Notes: a model not told the origin generated them from the letters alone. Shown: positions 1 through 8,177, counted from the stretch's first letter. The stretch is 24,059 nt of DNA from Pseudomonadota bacterium (GCA_023436745.1 JAEZHZ010000231.1:1-24059), one strand, 5' to 3'. A program made the numbers and translations.

Positions 1-83
1 TAGCTGGCCGCGGCACCGCGGACGGCCGCGATGCCGACACACTGGCCTGCTGCGTTGGGGGCGGATCATCGGAGAGAAGACGC

Positions 84-443
84 GTGACATCGAAGCGAGT
101 GTTGCTGGTTGCCCTGCTGCTGCTGCCGACCAGCGCACGGGCGGAGCAGCAGGGAGCCTCCTGGGTCGATCAGAAGTGCAGCATCTACAAGGCCGCCTGG
201 GAGCGGGCGGTGGCGGCGCAGGATGGCACCCAGATCAACTACGCGTTCATTGCCGCCAACGAAAACTTCATCGCCTCAGGATGTACCGAAGAGCGGACGG
301 CCTGTCCGCGCTCCAGCGTGGAACTCGAGGTGGCGAATACCCTGTCTCTGGCCATGATGAACGCGGGTGCCGCGAGCACGTTTCTGCCCTTTCGCTGCCC
401 GCGAGAGACGGTTGATGGAGGCTGGACCGGTCCGGGCCTTTAG
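84..443 (+). CDS. Small secreted cysteine-containing protein, unknown function
   Basis: A 119-aa protein not recognised as a named family. Residues 1-20 form a clear Sec signal peptide: basic start (TSKR), a Leu/Val-rich core, then a cleavage site after ARA. The mature part has four cysteines (about residues 32, 67, 74 and 105), which fits two disulfides in the periplasm. The start is GTG at 84, chosen because GGAGAG (71-76) stands seven bases upstream and the signal peptide begins at once. The gene lies 84 bp before sdaA on the same strand, but nothing ties their functions. Coding identity is fairly sure; function is unknown. Confidence 0.72.
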   Translation: MTSKRVLLVALLLLPTSARAEQQGASWVDQKCSIYKAAWERAVAAQDGTQINYAFIAANENFIASGCTEERTACPRSSVELEVANTLSLAMMNAGAASTFLPFRCPRETVDGGWTGPGL

Positions 444-527
444 ACTATGCCGGGCGAGGGCGCAGTATTCGCGTCCTTAGCGCCGGGCCTGCCGCCAGAG
501 GTGATGCCGCGGCTGCCGGAGTCCACT

Positions 528-1925
528 GTGTTTCTTTCCGTCTTCGACGTGTTCAAGATCGGCGTCGGTCCCTCCAGTTCCCATACAATGGGACCGATGG
601 TGGCTGCAGCGCGGTTTCTTGCCGAGCTGAAGGATGGCGACTGGCCAAGGCCGGCCCGGGCGCATCCGGTGGCGCTCACGGCGAGCCTGCACGGCTCCCT
701 CGCCTTCACCGGTGTAGGACACGGTTCAGGACGGGCGGTGGTGCTTGGTCTCAGCGGGTTCCTGCCGGACACTGTGGATCCCGACCGCATGGACGCCATC
801 ATCGATTCCGTGGAGAGCAGCGGCCAGGTGTTGCCGCCGGGGCATCCTCCGTATCGCTTTCGCCCCCAGCGCGACCTCGTCTTCGACAAACAGACCCGCA
901 TGCCGCTTCATCCGAATGGCCTGCAGTTCGCAGCGTTCGATGAAAGCGGCGCGCTTCTCCTGCGCCGCGGCTATTATTCCGTCGGAGGCGGCTTTGTCCT
1001 GAGCGAAGCGGAGATGAGCGAGGGCAGTCCCGAGGCCGCGACGAGTGGTCCCGGCGTCCCCTACCCGTTCGACTCAGCCGCCGGCATGCTGGCCATGGCG
1101 CAGCAATCAGGGCTGTCGATCGCCGAGATGAAGCGACGCAACGAACTGGTGCTCCACAGCGCACAGGAGCTCGAGGGACAACTCGACCGCCTGTGGCAGG
1201 CGATGTCCGACTGCATCGACCGCGGCCTGCGCCAGGAAGGGCGGCTACCCGGAACGCTCAAGGTCCCACGACGCGCCAAGGGCATCCATGATCGCCTGGA
1301 AGAAGCTCGCACGCGCAACGTGTTCAATCCCCTCGCGGCCAATGACTGGCTCTCCGTCTTCGCCATGGCGGTGAATGAGGAGAACGCAGCGGGAGGCCGG
1401 GTGGTGACAGCACCCACCAACGGGGCAGCAGGAGTGATCCCGGCCGTGTTGCGCTTCTACATCGACCAGGTCGGTGGCTCCCATAGGCGCGGCATCCACG
1501 ATTTCCTGCTGACTGCGGCGGCAATCGGCGGCATCGTCAAGCATCGCGCCTCGATCTCGGGCGCGGAGGTTGGCTGCCAGGGAGAGGTCGGTTCGGCCTC
1601 GGCGATGGCTGCAGCCGGACTGTGCGCAGTGATGGGTGGCACCCCCGAGCAGGTGGAGAACGCTGCCGAGATCGCGCTAGAGCACCATCTGGGCATGACC
1701 TGCGATCCGGTCGGAGGGTTAGTTCAGGTGCCCTGCATCGAGCGCAACGCCTTCGGCGCGGTCAAGGCGGTAACCGCCGCCTCGCTGGCGCTGATGGGCA
1801 ATGGCGTGCACGCGGTTTCGCTGGACGCCTGCGTCGAGACCATGCGCCAGACGGGCGTGGACATGAACGAGCGCTACAAGGAAACCAGCCTCGGCGGCCT
1901 TGCGGTAAATGTGGTCGAGTGCTGA
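528..1925 (+). CDS. sdaA: L-serine ammonia-lyase (L-serine dehydratase), iron-sulfur type
   Basis: Deaminates L-serine to pyruvate and ammonia in the cytoplasm using a [4Fe-4S] cluster. The single-chain form has a beta domain first and the catalytic alpha domain last. Visible signatures are FDVFKIGVGPSSSHTMGP at the N-terminus, TAPTNGAAGVIPAV in the catalytic half, and the three cluster cysteines in GCQGE, MTCDPVGG and VPCIERNAFG (about C350, C392, C403). Length is 465 aa, usual for the family. An ATG at 447 is in frame, but I chose GTG at 528: family members begin right before the FDxFK motif, and GGAG stands six bases upstream of this GTG. It ends 4 bp from the convergent gene at 1930 with no evident terminator. 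Family assignment is very secure; the start is probable. Confidence 0.95.
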   Translation: MFLSVFDVFKIGVGPSSSHTMGPMVAAARFLAELKDGDWPRPARAHPVALTASLHGSLAFTGVGHGSGRAVVLGLSGFLPDTVDPDRMDAIIDSVESSGQVLPPGHPPYRFRPQRDLVFDKQTRMPLHPNGLQFAAFDESGALLLRRGYYSVGGGFVLSEAEMSEGSPEAATSGPGVPYPFDSAAGMLAMAQQSGLSIAEMKRRNELVLHSAQELEGQLDRLWQAMSDCIDRGLRQEGRLPGTLKVPRRAKGIHDRLEEARTRNVFNPLAANDWLSVFAMAVNEENAAGGRVVTAPTNGAAGVIPAVLRFYIDQVGGSHRRGIHDFLLTAAAIGGIVKHRASISGAEVGCQGEVGSASAMAAAGLCAVMGGTPEQVENAAEIALEHHLGMTCDPVGGLVQVPCIERNAFGAVKAVTAASLALMGNGVHAVSLDACVETMRQTGVDMNERYKETSLGGLAVNVVEC

Positions 1926-1929
1926 GCCG

Positions 1930-2370
1930 TCAGCCCCGTTGCACCAGCCGGCGATGAAAGCCCAGGTGCTCCTTGGCGGGCCAGAACATCTCCTCCGCCG
2001 GCAGGAACAGGCGCTCCCCCAGCCTTCTGGTCAAGGCCGGCTGCAGCCGATGGGGCTGCGGCAGCAGGATTCGGAAGTCGTCGGCGATCACGATGTGCCC
2101 GGCGCGGAAGGCGCGGCCGGCATTTTCCTCGACGGCCAGGTAGTTGGTGATCGTCAACGGGCCGCCAGTGTCGCGCGGGCGTATGGCCACGGCTTCGAGG
2201 TGCGGGTGAATGAGCCCACCTTCGGGCAGGAAACGCTCACCCGTCAGGGCGCAGCGATAGCCGTATGCGCTCAGCACCAGCCGATAGAGCCCCTGATAGT
2301 CGGCCAGCGATGTCTCGAAGCCGGCCTGGGGATTGTCTCCCAGCCCGCCAGGCCCGTCAGGCGCTACCAT
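1930..2370 (-). CDS. HNH-endonuclease-like protein with degenerate active site
   Basis: A 146-aa protein resembling the C-terminal HNH module of bacterial HNH endonucleases: YGYRCALTGERF (residues 37-47) matches the usual Y-x-CxxTG strand. The segments that normally carry the catalytic and metal-binding His residues are altered. The LEAAHIxP position reads LEAVAIRP (59-65), and the NGLxLRxDxHxLFDxG stretch reads TNYLAVEENAGRAFRAG. The tail (PAKEHLGFHRR) also fits HNH proteins. Nuclease activity is therefore unlikely; a binding or structural role is possible. ATG at 2370 is preceded by GGAGG seven bases away, which decides the start over longer options. It lies 79 bp downstream of the cytochrome gene, probably cotranscribed. 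The fold assignment is from motif resemblance only. Confidence 0.7.
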   Translation of the reverse strand: MVAPDGPGGLGDNPQAGFETSLADYQGLYRLVLSAYGYRCALTGERFLPEGGLIHPHLEAVAIRPRDTGGPLTITNYLAVEENAGRAFRAGHIVIADDFRILLPQPHRLQPALTRRLGERLFLPAEEMFWPAKEHLGFHRRLVQRG

Positions 2371-2449
2371 CCCTGTGCCTCCGTACTCGCCCCTAGGGAA
2401 GATTACGTATCTCGCGGCCAAGGACAATGGCGCGCGGCTTGGGCATCGC

Positions 2450-3325
2450 CTAGTCGGCCAGCAGGAACTCTGCGAGGGCGTTGAGGTCGTCGTCGTTCCA
2501 GTGCGAGGTGGAATCGGCAATCACCTCTCCCATGGGACCGCCGAGCACGTCGAAGTTCGGCGTGAAGCCGTCCTTCAGGGTCTGGACCAGTGTCGGCACA
2601 TCGTAGCCGGATTGCCGCAGCGCGGTAGAATAAATGCCGGGCGCCCGACCGCCGACGCCACCCGGTGATCCGGTCAACGCCCTGTCCCACTCGAGGGCGC
2701 CAAAGACATTTCGCGGCGTATGGCAGGCGACGCAGTGGGCGGGTCCAAAGGCCAGGTACTTGCCGCGGTTGTATGTCTCTGAGCGGTCGGGGTCGGGTTC
2801 GAACCGGCGCGGCGTGAAGAACAGGTTCTGCCAGCCGGCGGCCGCCAGCCGGATGCTGAACGGGAACGGCGGCTCGGCTTCGGTGGCAGTTGCCACCGGC
2901 TCGGTCGCGAGCAGGGCAGCGTATAGATCCGCAATCTCCTGGTCGCTCATGAGGGTGTAGTTTTCATACGGGAACACCGGGTACAGTGGGCCATGCGGCC
3001 CCCTGCCGTTGCTCATGGCCTCGGCGAACTGGGCGAGTGTCCAGGTGCCGATGCCTGTGTCCGGATCGGATGTAATATTGGGCGGCACGAAGGTGCCGAA
3101 GGGTGTCGCAAGCCCGGCGCCTCCGGCCAGTTCCGCCCCCCCATTCGCCGCGTCGGTGTGGCAGGAGATGCACCCGCCGAGCCTCAGCAGGTAGGCACCT
3201 CTTTCGGCATCGCCGACCAGCGTCAGGTCACGTGGCGGCCCGGAGACGGGCCTGAAAAGAAGATAAAACCCCGACAAAACCGCCGCGATCAGAACGAGCA
3301 GTCCCGCAAGCCACCAGCGACGCAC
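2450..3325 (-). CDS. Membrane-anchored diheme cytochrome c
   Basis: A 291-aa protein with an uncleaved-looking N-terminal membrane anchor (residues 5-25, WLAGLLVLIAAVLSGFYLLF) and two c-type heme sites, CISCH (52-56) and CVACH (198-202), each starting a cytochrome c domain. Candidate distal Met ligands are in the NYTLMS (about 125) and GGPMGEV (about 265) segments. This two-domain layout matches cytochrome subunits that accept electrons from periplasmic alcohol, sorbitol or gluconate-type dehydrogenases. The start is GTG at 3325, with GGAGGAG upstream. The gene is divergent from the flavin oxidoreductase at 3535, so a donor-acceptor pairing is possible, though not shown. The cytochrome identity is certain; the partner is inference. 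Confidence 0.9.
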   Translation of the reverse strand: MRRWWLAGLLVLIAAVLSGFYLLFRPVSGPPRDLTLVGDAERGAYLLRLGGCISCHTDAANGGAELAGGAGLATPFGTFVPPNITSDPDTGIGTWTLAQFAEAMSNGRGPHGPLYPVFPYENYTLMSDQEIADLYAALLATEPVATATEAEPPFPFSIRLAAAGWQNLFFTPRRFEPDPDRSETYNRGKYLAFGPAHCVACHTPRNVFGALEWDRALTGSPGGVGGRAPGIYSTALRQSGYDVPTLVQTLKDGFTPNFDVLGGPMGEVIADSTSHWNDDDLNALAEFLLAD

Positions 3326-3534
3326 TGGGTTCTCCTCCGTAAGCCCTTGGGAAGGAAAGCAGATCGGCCTGGCCGAAGCAATCGGACCCCGATCACGAGG
3401 CCGGGAGATACCGGCCCACTCATGCAGCAGCGTCGGCCGGGCCCCCACAAACGGGTAGGGCGCAAGCCGAACTGTTCCTCTATTCCGCCCCACCTGACGC
3501 GCCGGAGGCCGGCGCACGACCTGGAGCAGACAAG
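3326..3534. promoter_or_regulatory. Divergent promoter region rich in inverted repeats
   Basis: The 209-bp spacer between the divergent cytochrome and flavoprotein genes holds four short perfect dyads: TCGGCC-T-GGCCGA (3364-3376), ATCGG-N3-CCGAT (3381-3393), GGCCGG-N6-CCGGCC (3399-3416) and GCGCCGG-N3-CCGGCGC (3499-3515). The last lies just before the flavoprotein ribosome site (GGAG, 3522-3525). Both promoters must lie in or near here. Some dyads could be chance in such GC-rich sequence, and no regulator gene is adjacent. Confidence 0.4.
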
Positions 3535-4938
3535 ATGAACGTCCTCATGCGGGGTGTTGAAAACGAACTGACTGGGCAACTGGCACGCGGCGTCGAGACC
3601 CTGGCCCTGAGGATGAGGGGTAGGATCATCACCGCTGCGGACGGCGATTACGATGCGCTTCGCGCCGTGGCTCTCGGCAACTGGAACCATCGGCCGCTCT
3701 TCATCGCGCGCGTCCAGGATGCGGCCGACGTCGCCGATGTGGTGGACTTTGCCCGGCGCAACCACCTCGAAGTCGCCATTCGCAGCGGCGGCCATTCAGT
3801 TTGTGGGCACAGCAGCAGCGCCGGTGGCGTGGTCATCGACCTGCGCGACCTGCGCAGCATTGCTGTCGACACGGAGGCAATGACGGCGTGGGTGGGCAGC
3901 GGCCTCAACGCCGGCGAAGTGTCGGCAGAACTCGACCAGCACCGCGTCGTGGTGGGGTTCGGCGATTCCGCCTCGGTCGGGATTGGCGGCCTGACCCTCG
4001 GCGGAGGGCTCGGCTACATGGCCCGCAAGCACGGGCTGACGATCGATGCTCTGCTCGCGGCGGAGATCGTTACCGCACCGGGAGACATCCTCACGATCGA
4101 CCAGGAGAACCACCCGGATCTGTTCTGGGCCATTCGCGGCGGTGGCGGAAATTTCGGCGTGGTCACCCGCTTCAAGTACCGGCTGAACCCGCTGCCGGAA
4201 TTTACCGGCGGACCCCTGGTGCTGCCGGCGACGGCGGAGGTGGTGACCCGGTTCGTTGCCGCTGCCAAGGCAGCACCGGAGGAACTGACCACCATACTGG
4301 TGGCCATGCCCTGCCCGCCGCTGCCATTTCTGCCACCGGAGGTCCACGGCCGGACGGTCCTGTTCGGCATGATGGCCTATGCCGGGCCTGAAGAAGGCGC
4401 GGCGGAGGCACTTGCGCCCTTCCGTGCGCTCGCGACCCCTATCGCCGATCTCATCCGGCCGGGGCCGTACAGCATGATGTACCTGCCCGAGGAGCCGGGC
4501 CCGGCGCCGTCGGTATCGGTGCGGGCACAGTTCGTCGAGGATATCGACCTCGGCCAGGCCGATGACATGCTGAACCGCATCGGCACCTGCACCGCGCCGA
4601 TGAGGATGGGCCAGATCCGAATACTTGGCGGTGCCGCGGCTCGTGTCCCGGCAGAAGCCACGGCCTATGCGCACCGCGCCGCCTCGATCCTGTTCGCCTA
4701 CCTCGCGGTCGACACGTCCCCCGAAGCAGCCCGCATCCAGGACCGCTGGGCAGAAGAAGGCATCGCCGCGCTCGGCGTGAGTGCCGGCACCTATGTCAAC
4801 TTCCAGGCCGAGGAGGGCGGGGAGAGTCTCGCCGCCGCCTATCCGGACGCCACGCTCGGGCGGCTGCGCGAGATCAAGCGCCGCTACGACCCCACCAACC
4901 TGTTTCGGCTCAACCAGAACATTCCATCCGCCGCCTGA
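3535..4938 (+). CDS. FAD-linked oxidoreductase, BBE (berberine-bridge) family
   Basis: A 467-aa flavoprotein with an N-terminal FAD-binding PCMH domain (about 55-225) and a C-terminal BBE segment (YDPTNLFRLNQN, about 453-464). RSGGHSVCGH holds the His (H87) that covalently binds FAD in this family, and GGLTLGGGLGYMARKHG is the flavin-binding loop. In bicovalent members a second bond comes from a Cys in a GxCxxVGxGG motif; here that motif reads GDSASVGIGG, so the Cys is Ser145 and single His attachment is expected. No signal peptide is seen, so the enzyme is probably cytoplasmic, which weakens pairing with the exported cytochrome. Substrate is unknown; family members oxidise sugars, alkaloids or aromatic alcohols. 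ATG at 3535 has GGAG upstream. Confidence 0.9.
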   Translation: MNVLMRGVENELTGQLARGVETLALRMRGRIITAADGDYDALRAVALGNWNHRPLFIARVQDAADVADVVDFARRNHLEVAIRSGGHSVCGHSSSAGGVVIDLRDLRSIAVDTEAMTAWVGSGLNAGEVSAELDQHRVVVGFGDSASVGIGGLTLGGGLGYMARKHGLTIDALLAAEIVTAPGDILTIDQENHPDLFWAIRGGGGNFGVVTRFKYRLNPLPEFTGGPLVLPATAEVVTRFVAAAKAAPEELTTILVAMPCPPLPFLPPEVHGRTVLFGMMAYAGPEEGAAEALAPFRALATPIADLIRPGPYSMMYLPEEPGPAPSVSVRAQFVEDIDLGQADDMLNRIGTCTAPMRMGQIRILGGAAARVPAEATAYAHRAASILFAYLAVDTSPEAARIQDRWAEEGIAALGVSAGTYVNFQAEEGGESLAAAYPDATLGRLREIKRRYDPTNLFRLNQNIPSAA

Positions 4939-4968
4939 CCGAACCCGGTCAACCTGGCTGAGCCGTTA

Positions 4969-5001
4969 CGGCGCCGGGGCTGCACGGCAGTTCCGGCGCC
5001 G
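4969..5001 (+). terminator. GC-rich hairpin after the flavoprotein gene
   Basis: CGGCGCCGG (4969-4977) and CCGGCGCCG (4993-5001) form a perfect 9-bp stem 30 bp after the flavoprotein stop. No T-run follows, so it may slow or protect the transcript end rather than be a full intrinsic terminator. A second weaker hairpin, CCGGCT/AGCCGG at 5036-5055, is followed by TTTAGG. The 4939-5098 stretch shows nothing else. Confidence 0.4.
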
Positions 5002-5098
5002 ACATCTTCCGCGCAAACCGCCCACCCTTTTGCCGCCGGCTTTGGGGCGAGCCGGTTTAGGAAGACCTGCTTTACAGCCCCCCGATATCGAGACCACC

Positions 5099-5179
5099 AT
5101 GCGCCGCACACTATTGCTTTCCAGCCTCTATGCACTCGCCATTGCGCTGCTCGCCCTGCCCTACGGCCTGGTGGCGTGA
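5099..5179 (+). CDS. Possible 26-aa hydrophobic peptide
   Basis: An ATG-started frame encodes 26 residues: MRRTLLLSSLY, then an Ala/Leu-rich membrane stretch and PYGLVA. The positive start followed by a hydrophobic span looks like a one-helix membrane peptide. The ribosome site is weak (CGAGA), and Leu/Ala-rich short frames are common by chance in GC-rich DNA. It is recorded because it fills the gap between the flavoprotein and the convergent regulator gene. Confidence 0.22.
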   Translation: MRRTLLLSSLYALAIALLALPYGLVA

Positions 5180-5192
5180 ACCGGGAGGAGGG

Positions 5193-6224
5193 TTACTGGT
5201 CTTCCAGGCTGACCGGGCTCGCAATGAAGAGACTGATCAGATCCGCCTGTCGGTCGGTCTCGGTCTTTCGAAACAGGTTCTTGAGCGTGTAGCTGACCGT
5301 GTTGCGCGAAATACCGAACTCCTCGGCGATCTCGTCCAGTCGAAGTCCGCGTGCGAGCGCCAGCGCAAGGCGTGTTTCTGCCGGCGACAGCCCATAAAGC
5401 TGGGCCACCGCCTCGGCGGAGGCACTGAGGCGGCGCTCAGGATCGGTGACAAAGAGCCCGACCACCGGTTCGCCGGGCCGCGCGGGGCCCCGCCCCAGGG
5501 GACAGGCGATGGCAAAAAGGGCCCGGCGGCCCGAACTGCGGCTCAGGGCCACCGCCTCGCTGGCCTGACGGTCGCCCGTGGTGGCCTTGGCGATCGTGGC
5601 GTCGACGATATCCCGCAGGGCCTGGGTCTGCTGTGGCCTCTCCCCGCGAAGCAGCCCTTCGCGCGAGACGCTGATGCCATCGGCCTCCTGGACCAGCTCC
5701 TCTGCACGCCGGTTGCGGAACAGGACCCTGCGCTCGCTGTCGAGCAGGAACACGCCGACAGCGATCCGGTTGAGCGCTTCGTCGGCGCCGAGGAGCGCCG
5801 CACGCACGCTTCCGCTGGCGCTCGTCTCTGCCCGCGCCGCACCCTTGATGCGGGCCACCTGGTCGAGACGGGCCGCAACGGTGATCAGCATGAGGTCGAA
5901 GTCGATCGGCTTGGTCAGGTAGTCGTCGACCCCTGCCTCCTTGCCCGCGATGATGTCACGGCGCCCGGCCAGAGCGGTCAGGAAGATGAAGGGGAGGTCG
6001 CCAAGACCTGATTCCTGCCGCACCAGTCGCAGCAGTTCGAGCCCCGACATCCGCGGCATCGTGATGTCACACAGCACCAGGTCGTAGCGTCTGGCGCGGA
6101 GCAGTTCGAGGGCCTCCTGGCCGTTGCCTGCTTCGGCAACCTCGTATCCGGCGGCAGCCAGTTCCTCGCAGATGTCTGCCCTGAGATCGGCTTCGTCCTC
6201 TACGCACAGAATGGTGGCTGTCAT
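5193..6224 (-). CDS. Response regulator: REC, PAS-like linker, LuxR-type DNA-binding domain
   Basis: A 343-aa cytoplasmic response regulator. The receiver domain (1-120) has the acidic pair D10/E11, the phospho-acceptor D53 in CDITMP and K105 in LTKP. The middle (about 145-265) looks PAS-like, with IAVGVFLLDSERRVLFRNRRAEEL typical of HTH regulators that carry a PAS before LuxR. The C-terminal LuxR-type helix-turn-helix (about 275-335) reads GLSPAETRLALALARG...ISRNTVSYTLKNLFRKT. It overlaps the upstream kinase gene by four bases (ATGA), so the two are translationally coupled and almost surely partners. Targets are unknown; autoregulation through the promoter near 8178-8216 is possible but not shown. 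Confidence 0.93.
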   Translation of the reverse strand: MTATILCVEDEADLRADICEELAAAGYEVAEAGNGQEALELLRARRYDLVLCDITMPRMSGLELLRLVRQESGLGDLPFIFLTALAGRRDIIAGKEAGVDDYLTKPIDFDLMLITVAARLDQVARIKGAARAETSASGSVRAALLGADEALNRIAVGVFLLDSERRVLFRNRRAEELVQEADGISVSREGLLRGERPQQTQALRDIVDATIAKATTGDRQASEAVALSRSSGRRALFAIACPLGRGPARPGEPVVGLFVTDPERRLSASAEAVAQLYGLSPAETRLALALARGLRLDEIAEEFGISRNTVSYTLKNLFRKTETDRQADLISLFIASPVSLEDQ

Positions 6225-7600
6225 GGACCGGCAATCACTTCAGTGTTGAGGGGTGGGGTGTCGGCTTCGAACAGCGCCGGGCGGCGGAAAGGAAAGCGGA
6301 GCGTGAAGGTCGAGCCCTCGCCCTCGACGCTCTTCACCTCGATGCGACCACCATGCAAGTCCATGATCTGCGCGGCGAAGCTGAGGCCGATGCCGGTACC
6401 GGGAATCCCTTCGGCAGTGCGAGCCCTGTAGAAGCGGCGGAACAGCGAGTCCAGTTCGTCGGCCGGCACCCCGACTCCGCGATCCCCGACTTCGATGACG
6501 ATTTCGCTGCCGACCCGTGCGGCGCGTATGGAGACGGGTGTGCCGGCTGGTGAGTACTTGAGTGCGTTCGACACGAGGTTCTGCACGGCCTGCTCGAGCA
6601 GCGTGGTGTCTGCCTCGACGGCCCTCGGCAGGTTCTCGGTGAAGAGTTCGATCCGGCGGTGATCCTGTTCCGGCTGGCTGTCCCAGACGTTCCGCAACAG
6701 GTCTTCCGGGTCGCATGCACGCATGTTGAGCGTGATCTCCCCCTCTTCCAGCCGGGCGGCATTGAGCGTGCTCTCCATCAGGCGAGTCAGGCGCAGACAC
6801 GCCGCGCGGATTTTTTCCGCCCGCGAGTTGATCTCCTCCTCACTCATCAGCGAACCGCGGCGCACCATGCGCTGGGCGCTGGCATCGATGATGGCGAGGG
6901 GCGTGCGGAACTGGTGGGACACGACGGAGATGAAGGCGCGGTGCAATCGCGACACCTGACGCTCGCGTTCGAGAGCAGATTCGGCCCGGACCATCTTGCG
7001 ATGCTCCCCGACCAGTATGCCGGCGACCAGCAGGCCCGCTGCCATGGTGGCGACCAGCGTACCCAGCACCTCGAACAGGGTATGGCGGCGCTGCTCGCGG
7101 ATGGTGGCGTCCCGCTGGCGCTTGCTGAACAGGGCGGCATTGGCCACGTCGCGCAACGCCGCGCCGAGTGCGATCGCCTCCGCATGAAGGCCCCGGAGTG
7201 CGTCCCGATCGTCGGGCGATACGGTCTGCAGCACCGCAGTGGCGCGGTCCACGGTCCGGCGGAAGTCATCGAGGTGATGAGCGTAGCCAAGCCCCTGCAA
7301 CTGCCGATGGGGCTCGCCCTGTTCCAGCACGGCAATGCGGCTGCTCAACAGGTCGAGCAGCAGCTGCACTTCCTCGCGGCTGCGATCGCCGGCACCGTAG
7401 CCACGCAGGGCGTCGGCAAAGCGCACGGCCTCGTACTGTCCCTGGCTCGACAACCACACCATGTCCTCGGTGATGTAGTCGGCAATGGCATTCTCGCTCC
7501 CCAACAGGCGCAGCGTGGCTGCCACCAGCAGCACGAGCAGGATCGCCATCGCCATCAGCGCCACCAGGAAGCGCCGGGTCATCCACGGCCTGAGGCTCAT
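6221..7600 (-). CDS. Membrane sensor histidine kinase
   Basis: A 459-aa kinase with two membrane helices (about 10-32 and 178-198) enclosing a helical periplasmic sensor domain of about 145 residues. HisKA follows (H229 in SVVSHQFRTPL), then HATPase_c with N-box NLVSNALKYS (341-350), G1 DRGVGVP (373-379) and G2 GTGIGLS (401-407). There is no clear HAMP; a short coiled linker (about 200-222) joins the second helix to the H-box. The gene overlaps by four bases both the upstream molybdopterin-fold gene and the downstream response regulator, so all three are cotranslated. The sensor domain has no cysteine, heme or metal motif that I can see, which suggests it responds to a protein partner or small ligand rather than holding a redox cofactor. 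Confidence 0.94.
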   Translation of the reverse strand: MSLRPWMTRRFLVALMAMAILLVLLVAATLRLLGSENAIADYITEDMVWLSSQGQYEAVRFADALRGYGAGDRSREEVQLLLDLLSSRIAVLEQGEPHRQLQGLGYAHHLDDFRRTVDRATAVLQTVSPDDRDALRGLHAEAIALGAALRDVANAALFSKRQRDATIREQRRHTLFEVLGTLVATMAAGLLVAGILVGEHRKMVRAESALERERQVSRLHRAFISVVSHQFRTPLAIIDASAQRMVRRGSLMSEEEINSRAEKIRAACLRLTRLMESTLNAARLEEGEITLNMRACDPEDLLRNVWDSQPEQDHRRIELFTENLPRAVEADTTLLEQAVQNLVSNALKYSPAGTPVSIRAARVGSEIVIEVGDRGVGVPADELDSLFRRFYRARTAEGIPGTGIGLSFAAQIMDLHGGRIEVKSVEGEGSTFTLRFPFRRPALFEADTPPLNTEVIAGP

Positions 7601-8139
7601 TGGACGTGCAACTCCCGCAGTTGCCAGACCCAGCGATCGTTATAGTTGGGCTCCAGCAGTTCGGGGTGCTCCTCTCTCGGATACACAATCCACAATGGTC
7701 CCCGGTCCCGCACCTGCATGTCGGTGCCGTTCATGCGGCTGGCGAGCAGCACGTCGTAGAGCGTGGCATCCTCGAAGGGTATGGGCGCCCGATAATCGTT
7801 GAGCGCAATTCCGGTGATGGTGGTGCCATCGGCACCGACACGCTCGAGCACGGAGCGGAGCAGCACGCCTTCGAACCGCTGCACCCCATCGGTCCAGGCG
7901 GTGGTCGTGCTGATCTCCATCAGGCCGAGGGCATCAAGCATGTCGCGGTCGAACTCTGCGCCGCGAACCGAATTGGACGCCTTGATGGCGCCACTGACCA
8001 CAAGGATCACCGGACCACTCGGCTTGGGCAACGGCTCCAGCGCGGGCGAGGGTGTTGTCGTGAAGGCAAGCAGCAGGGCGGCCGCCAAAGGCCGCACAGC
8101 ATTGCTCAGCGCATCGACAATCGCCCAGCCCCTTGGCAT
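7597..8139 (-). CDS. Exported molybdopterin-oxidoreductase-fold protein lacking the Mo-ligand cysteine
   Basis: A 180-aa protein with an N-terminal signal (hydrophobic run 18-30, cleavage near SPALEPLP) and a body resembling the sulfite-oxidase-type molybdopterin-binding fold of small bacterial proteins: VILVVSGAI (44-52), FEGVLLRSVLERVGADGTT (89-107), ALNDYRAPIPFEDA, DRGPLWIVYP (145-154) and a C-terminal WVWQL strand. The mature protein has no cysteine, so the Mo-coordinating Cys of true sulfite-oxidase enzymes is missing. A redox enzyme is thus unlikely; ligand sensing for the adjacent kinase is my inference. ATG at 8139 is chosen over an upstream TTG because a signal peptide begins there and GAGGGA precedes it. 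Its stop overlaps the kinase start (ATGA). Confidence 0.8.
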   Translation of the reverse strand: MPRGWAIVDALSNAVRPLAAALLLAFTTTPSPALEPLPKPSGPVILVVSGAIKASNSVRGAEFDRDMLDALGLMEISTTTAWTDGVQRFEGVLLRSVLERVGADGTTITGIALNDYRAPIPFEDATLYDVLLASRMNGTDMQVRDRGPLWIVYPREEHPELLEPNYNDRWVWQLRELHVQ

Positions 8140-8177
8140 TGCGTCCCTCGCCGCCCCATCCCGGCATCCCAAGCCTG

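Noticed and set aside
447..527. 27-codon N-terminal extension of SdaA
   Set aside because: Family members begin just before FDxFK; the ATG at 447 has no ribosome site whereas GTG at 528 does.
3289..3795. Minus-strand frame across the flavoprotein start
   Set aside because: It covers the real divergent promoter region and flavoprotein coding sequence; no ribosome site or motif.
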